This document shows, one piece after another, positions 62,528-64,000 of a stretch of DNA of 64,000 nt. The stretch comes from Eubacteriaceae bacterium (lineage in GTDB: Bacteria; Bacillota; Clostridia; Lachnospirales; Lachnospiraceae): contig CAJTCR010000016.1 in assembly GCA_910574915.1 (NCBI GenBank), positions 35,210-99,209 of the forward strand. The letters run 5' to 3'. The position numbers and the translations under genes were made by a program. The notes under the pieces are model-generated. The model had not been told where the DNA came from and did not search any database. It was given only the letters and a program-made list of their open reading frames with translations. Within the stretch, counting starts at the first letter, position 1; the number at the start of each line of letters is the position of its first letter.

Positions 62528-63388
62528 TTATTTTTTTGCACTGCTTTGCACATACTGTTTCAGCTCGTCAAACCACTGCGGCATCGTATACTGCCCCGTC
62601 ATTTTCATCATTAAGTTTTCCAATAAAATCGAAATCCTACCCCTGTTTTCCACAGAAAAATATCCGTTTGCAAGCTCCGTGTCATATCCAGACAACGCAA
62701 GCACCGCCGTGGCAAACTCATGCCTAGAGCACATGCCCTCACACGACGCATGGAAAATGCCGTATTCCGCCTTATCCATCATAGAGCAGATAAAGTCTGC
62801 AAGCACCCTGGCACTCGTAGGGCTTCCAATCCGGTCAAGCGGCGCTTCAAACGGCGTATTGGATTTGCCGCATTTTATCACATACGAATAATAGTCTTCC
62901 TTTGCGTCGTCATTTGCCGCGCCGTACACCCAGGAGCTTCGGATAATCAGATGCTTCGGATTTAATTCCTTGACATAATTTTCCCCGGCAAATTTGGATT
63001 TTCCATAGACCGACTGCGGATCAGGCATGTCAAACTCCGTCAGGCGCCCGGCTGCTTTCCCGCTGAATACATCATCCGTGGAAAGATGGATCATTTTTGC
63101 GTTTGCGCTCCTTGAGGCAGCCGCCAGGTTTCTTGCGCCAAGCGCATTGACCTTAAACGCCTCCACCATATTTTTCTCACAATACTCTGCGTCTGAAATG
63201 CTGGCACAGTTAATCACGACATTCGGACGGTATACCTTCATGCACTGCTCCACCGCTTCCATATCCGTAATGTCCACATCCAGATCCGTCCCTACAACCT
63301 TGATGCCCATATCCTTTTTCAGCAGCGCAACGAGCGCGGAACCAAGCCGTCCCTCCGCCCCGGTGATCCAGATTGCATTTTTTAACAT
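62528..63388 (-). CDS. RmlD-like NAD(P)-dependent reductase
   Basis: 286 residues of the dTDP-4-dehydrorhamnose reductase type: ITGAEGRLGSALV, NCASISDAEYCE, HLSTDDVFSG (catalytic Thr-Asp), VYGKSKFAGE (YxxxK) and RSSWVYG. No other dTDP-rhamnose genes are adjacent, so substrate is uncertain. AGAGGAGG precedes the ATG. Upstream lies foldback repeat D within its likely leader; downstream, 27 bases away, is the symporter. Confidence 0.88.
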   Translation of the reverse strand: MLKNAIWITGAEGRLGSALVALLKKDMGIKVVGTDLDVDITDMEAVEQCMKVYRPNVVINCASISDAEYCEKNMVEAFKVNALGARNLAAASRSANAKMIHLSTDDVFSGKAAGRLTEFDMPDPQSVYGKSKFAGENYVKELNPKHLIIRSSWVYGAANDDAKEDYYSYVIKCGKSNTPFEAPLDRIGSPTSARVLADFICSMMDKAEYGIFHASCEGMCSRHEFATAVLALSGYDTELANGYFSVENRGRISILLENLMMKMTGQYTMPQWFDELKQYVQSSAKK

Positions 63389-63420
63389 ATAAAACCTCCT
63401 CTTAATTTGTGCTGTGTACT

Positions 63421-63755
63421 AGAGCGAACAAATTGGGATTGCTTTGGTAAATTTTTACAGGAAGGGACGCCGGAAGAGAGGATGTGCCTCCCCTGGCAGC
63501 GTCCGTTCCAGAATGCTAAGAATCCCTAAGTATCCTGCTGGTACGCTGTGGCTGTGTCCGGTCGCGCCACCTAGTTCGCTGCCTGCTGGCAGCTAAAGGT
63601 GCCGCTTGGCTGCGCCCCTTGGTTTCCCAGCAGAATACTAAGGGCTTCTAACCATTCTTCCAAAGCCGCTGCCAGGGGAGGCACATCCTCTCTCCCGGCT
63701 GCTCTTCGTAAGTGCTACTAAACAAGCTCAATATAGTTTGTTCGCTGTAGTGCCA
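63421..63755 (+). repeat. Foldback repeat, long copy D
   Basis: About 335 bases. It starts AGAGCGAACAAATTGGGATTGC and ends AACAAGCTCAATATAGTTTGTTCGCTGTAG; AGCGAACAAA and TTTGTTCGCT are terminal inverted repeats. Arms GAGAGGATGTGCCTCCCCTGGC and GCCAGGGGAGGCACATCCTCTC are perfect inverted repeats. It is the reverse complement of copy C and lies 32 bases upstream of the reductase start. No coding sequence is evident. Confidence 0.88.
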
Positions 63756-63775
63756 GCATATTCTACATGCTAACC

Positions 63776-63812
63776 AAAAAAATGCGCATCTCTGTTGGCA
63801 GAAATGCACATT
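63776..63812 (-). terminator. Promoter-proximal hairpin terminator
   Basis: On the minus strand AATGTGCATTTCTG and CAGAGATGCGCATT pair with two mismatches around CCAA, followed by seven T. It begins only a few bases after the predicted transcription start. Confidence 0.8.
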
Positions 63813-63823
63813 TAGATGGATTT

Positions 63824-63852
63824 ATTATAACATTTTCATAGTTAAAATGCAA
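63824..63852 (-). promoter_or_regulatory. Minus-strand promoter upstream of repeat D
   Basis: TTGCAT at 63852-63847 and consensus TATAAT at 63829-63824, 17-base spacer. It directs transcription through the hairpin at 63812-63776, repeat D and toward the RmlD-like gene. Confidence 0.72.
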
Positions 63853-64000
63853 GAATTTCATAAAGTACACAGAGATTTCGCTTTTAGTATTTATATTTAT
63901 TCAATTATAGATTTTTAAAGAATAGGGATAAAAAGAAGAATGCCTTTTGAGTCAATCGTACAAAAAATATATTTTCTGTATCATAGAATCAAAAAAACAG
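63853..64000. other. AT-rich non-coding end of window
   Basis: No reading frame with a ribosome site, repeat or terminator was seen in these last bases. Confidence 0.4.

Noticed and set aside
63421..63755. Possible small coding genes in foldback repeat D
   Set aside because: No frame has a ribosome site, and matching copies differ by frameshifting changes while keeping pairing arms.

Overview
The window reads as chromosome from an anaerobic, endospore-forming Clostridia, most likely Lachnospiraceae. The support is a complete spoIIIAA-AH operon, a Clostridia-style ylxM-ffh-rpsP-khpA-rimM-trmD block, TPP and preQ1-I riboswitches, strong AGGAGG ribosome sites, an [FeFe]-hydrogenase-like protein, SDR-type mannonate oxidoreductase and several members of second-messenger and chemotaxis-like signalling families. 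Most genes are on the minus strand in short operons. No tRNA, rRNA, CRISPR array, prophage or transposase gene was found.

Layout. 1-3.1 kb: a 7TM-PAS sensor cut by the left edge and an EAL phosphodiesterase. 3.2-6.7 kb: a phospholipid operon (PAP2 phosphatase, YbhN-like membrane protein, pssA, psd). 6.9-9.1 kb: an XRE regulator and a B12-binding radical SAM protein. 9.2-12.1 kb: TPP-riboswitch-controlled thiE-HAD phosphatase-thiC. 12.1-15.6 kb: unknown protein, MATE exporter, AlkC/AlkD-like protein. 15.6-20.2 kb: Bce-type response regulator, kinase and ABC exporter. 20.2-25.1 kb: ZIP transporter, small alarmone synthetase, isochorismatase-type hydrolase, a FIST/soluble-MCP pair, ridA. 25.1-29.6 kb: Sfp-type PPTase, trmD, rimM, khpA, rpsP, ffh, ylxM. 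29.7-33.9 kb: an accessory patch with a methyltransferase, a frameshifted AAA-ATPase remnant, a 62-residue ORF, three foldback repeats, an AraC regulator, an exonuclease and an HPr-like protein. 33.9-40.2 kb: ilvA, prfC, hydrogenase-like protein, preQ1-controlled queT-queF-queC. 40.2-48.6 kb: hemerythrin-receiver protein, spoIIIA operon, aroD, aroK. 48.6-49.1 kb: a type I toxin-antitoxin locus not seen by ordinary gene calling. 49.1-54.8 kb: Na/Pi transporter, cysN-cysD, aroE, rpsU. 54.8-60.3 kb: uxuB-uxuA, AraC, CapA-like and LacI genes. 60.3-63.4 kb: NAD(P)-dependent reductase, dicarboxylate/amino-acid symporter and solute-binding lipoprotein. 63.4-64 kb: a fourth foldback repeat and an isolated promoter-hairpin unit.

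The most unusual material is non-coding. It comprises the convergent toxin/antitoxin RNAs at 48.66-49.03 kb; a family of roughly 110-340 bp foldback repeats that sit in gene leaders; a small related repeat between spoIIIAG and spoIIIAH; four 11-bp-phased boxes in front of the Na/Pi transporter; and a promoter followed at once by a terminator hairpin at 63.8 kb. Unusual protein architectures are the hemerythrin-receiver fusion, the HAD phosphatase inside the thi operon, and the binding lipoprotein translationally coupled to a secondary symporter. All functional calls rest on motifs and context read by eye; no database search was run.
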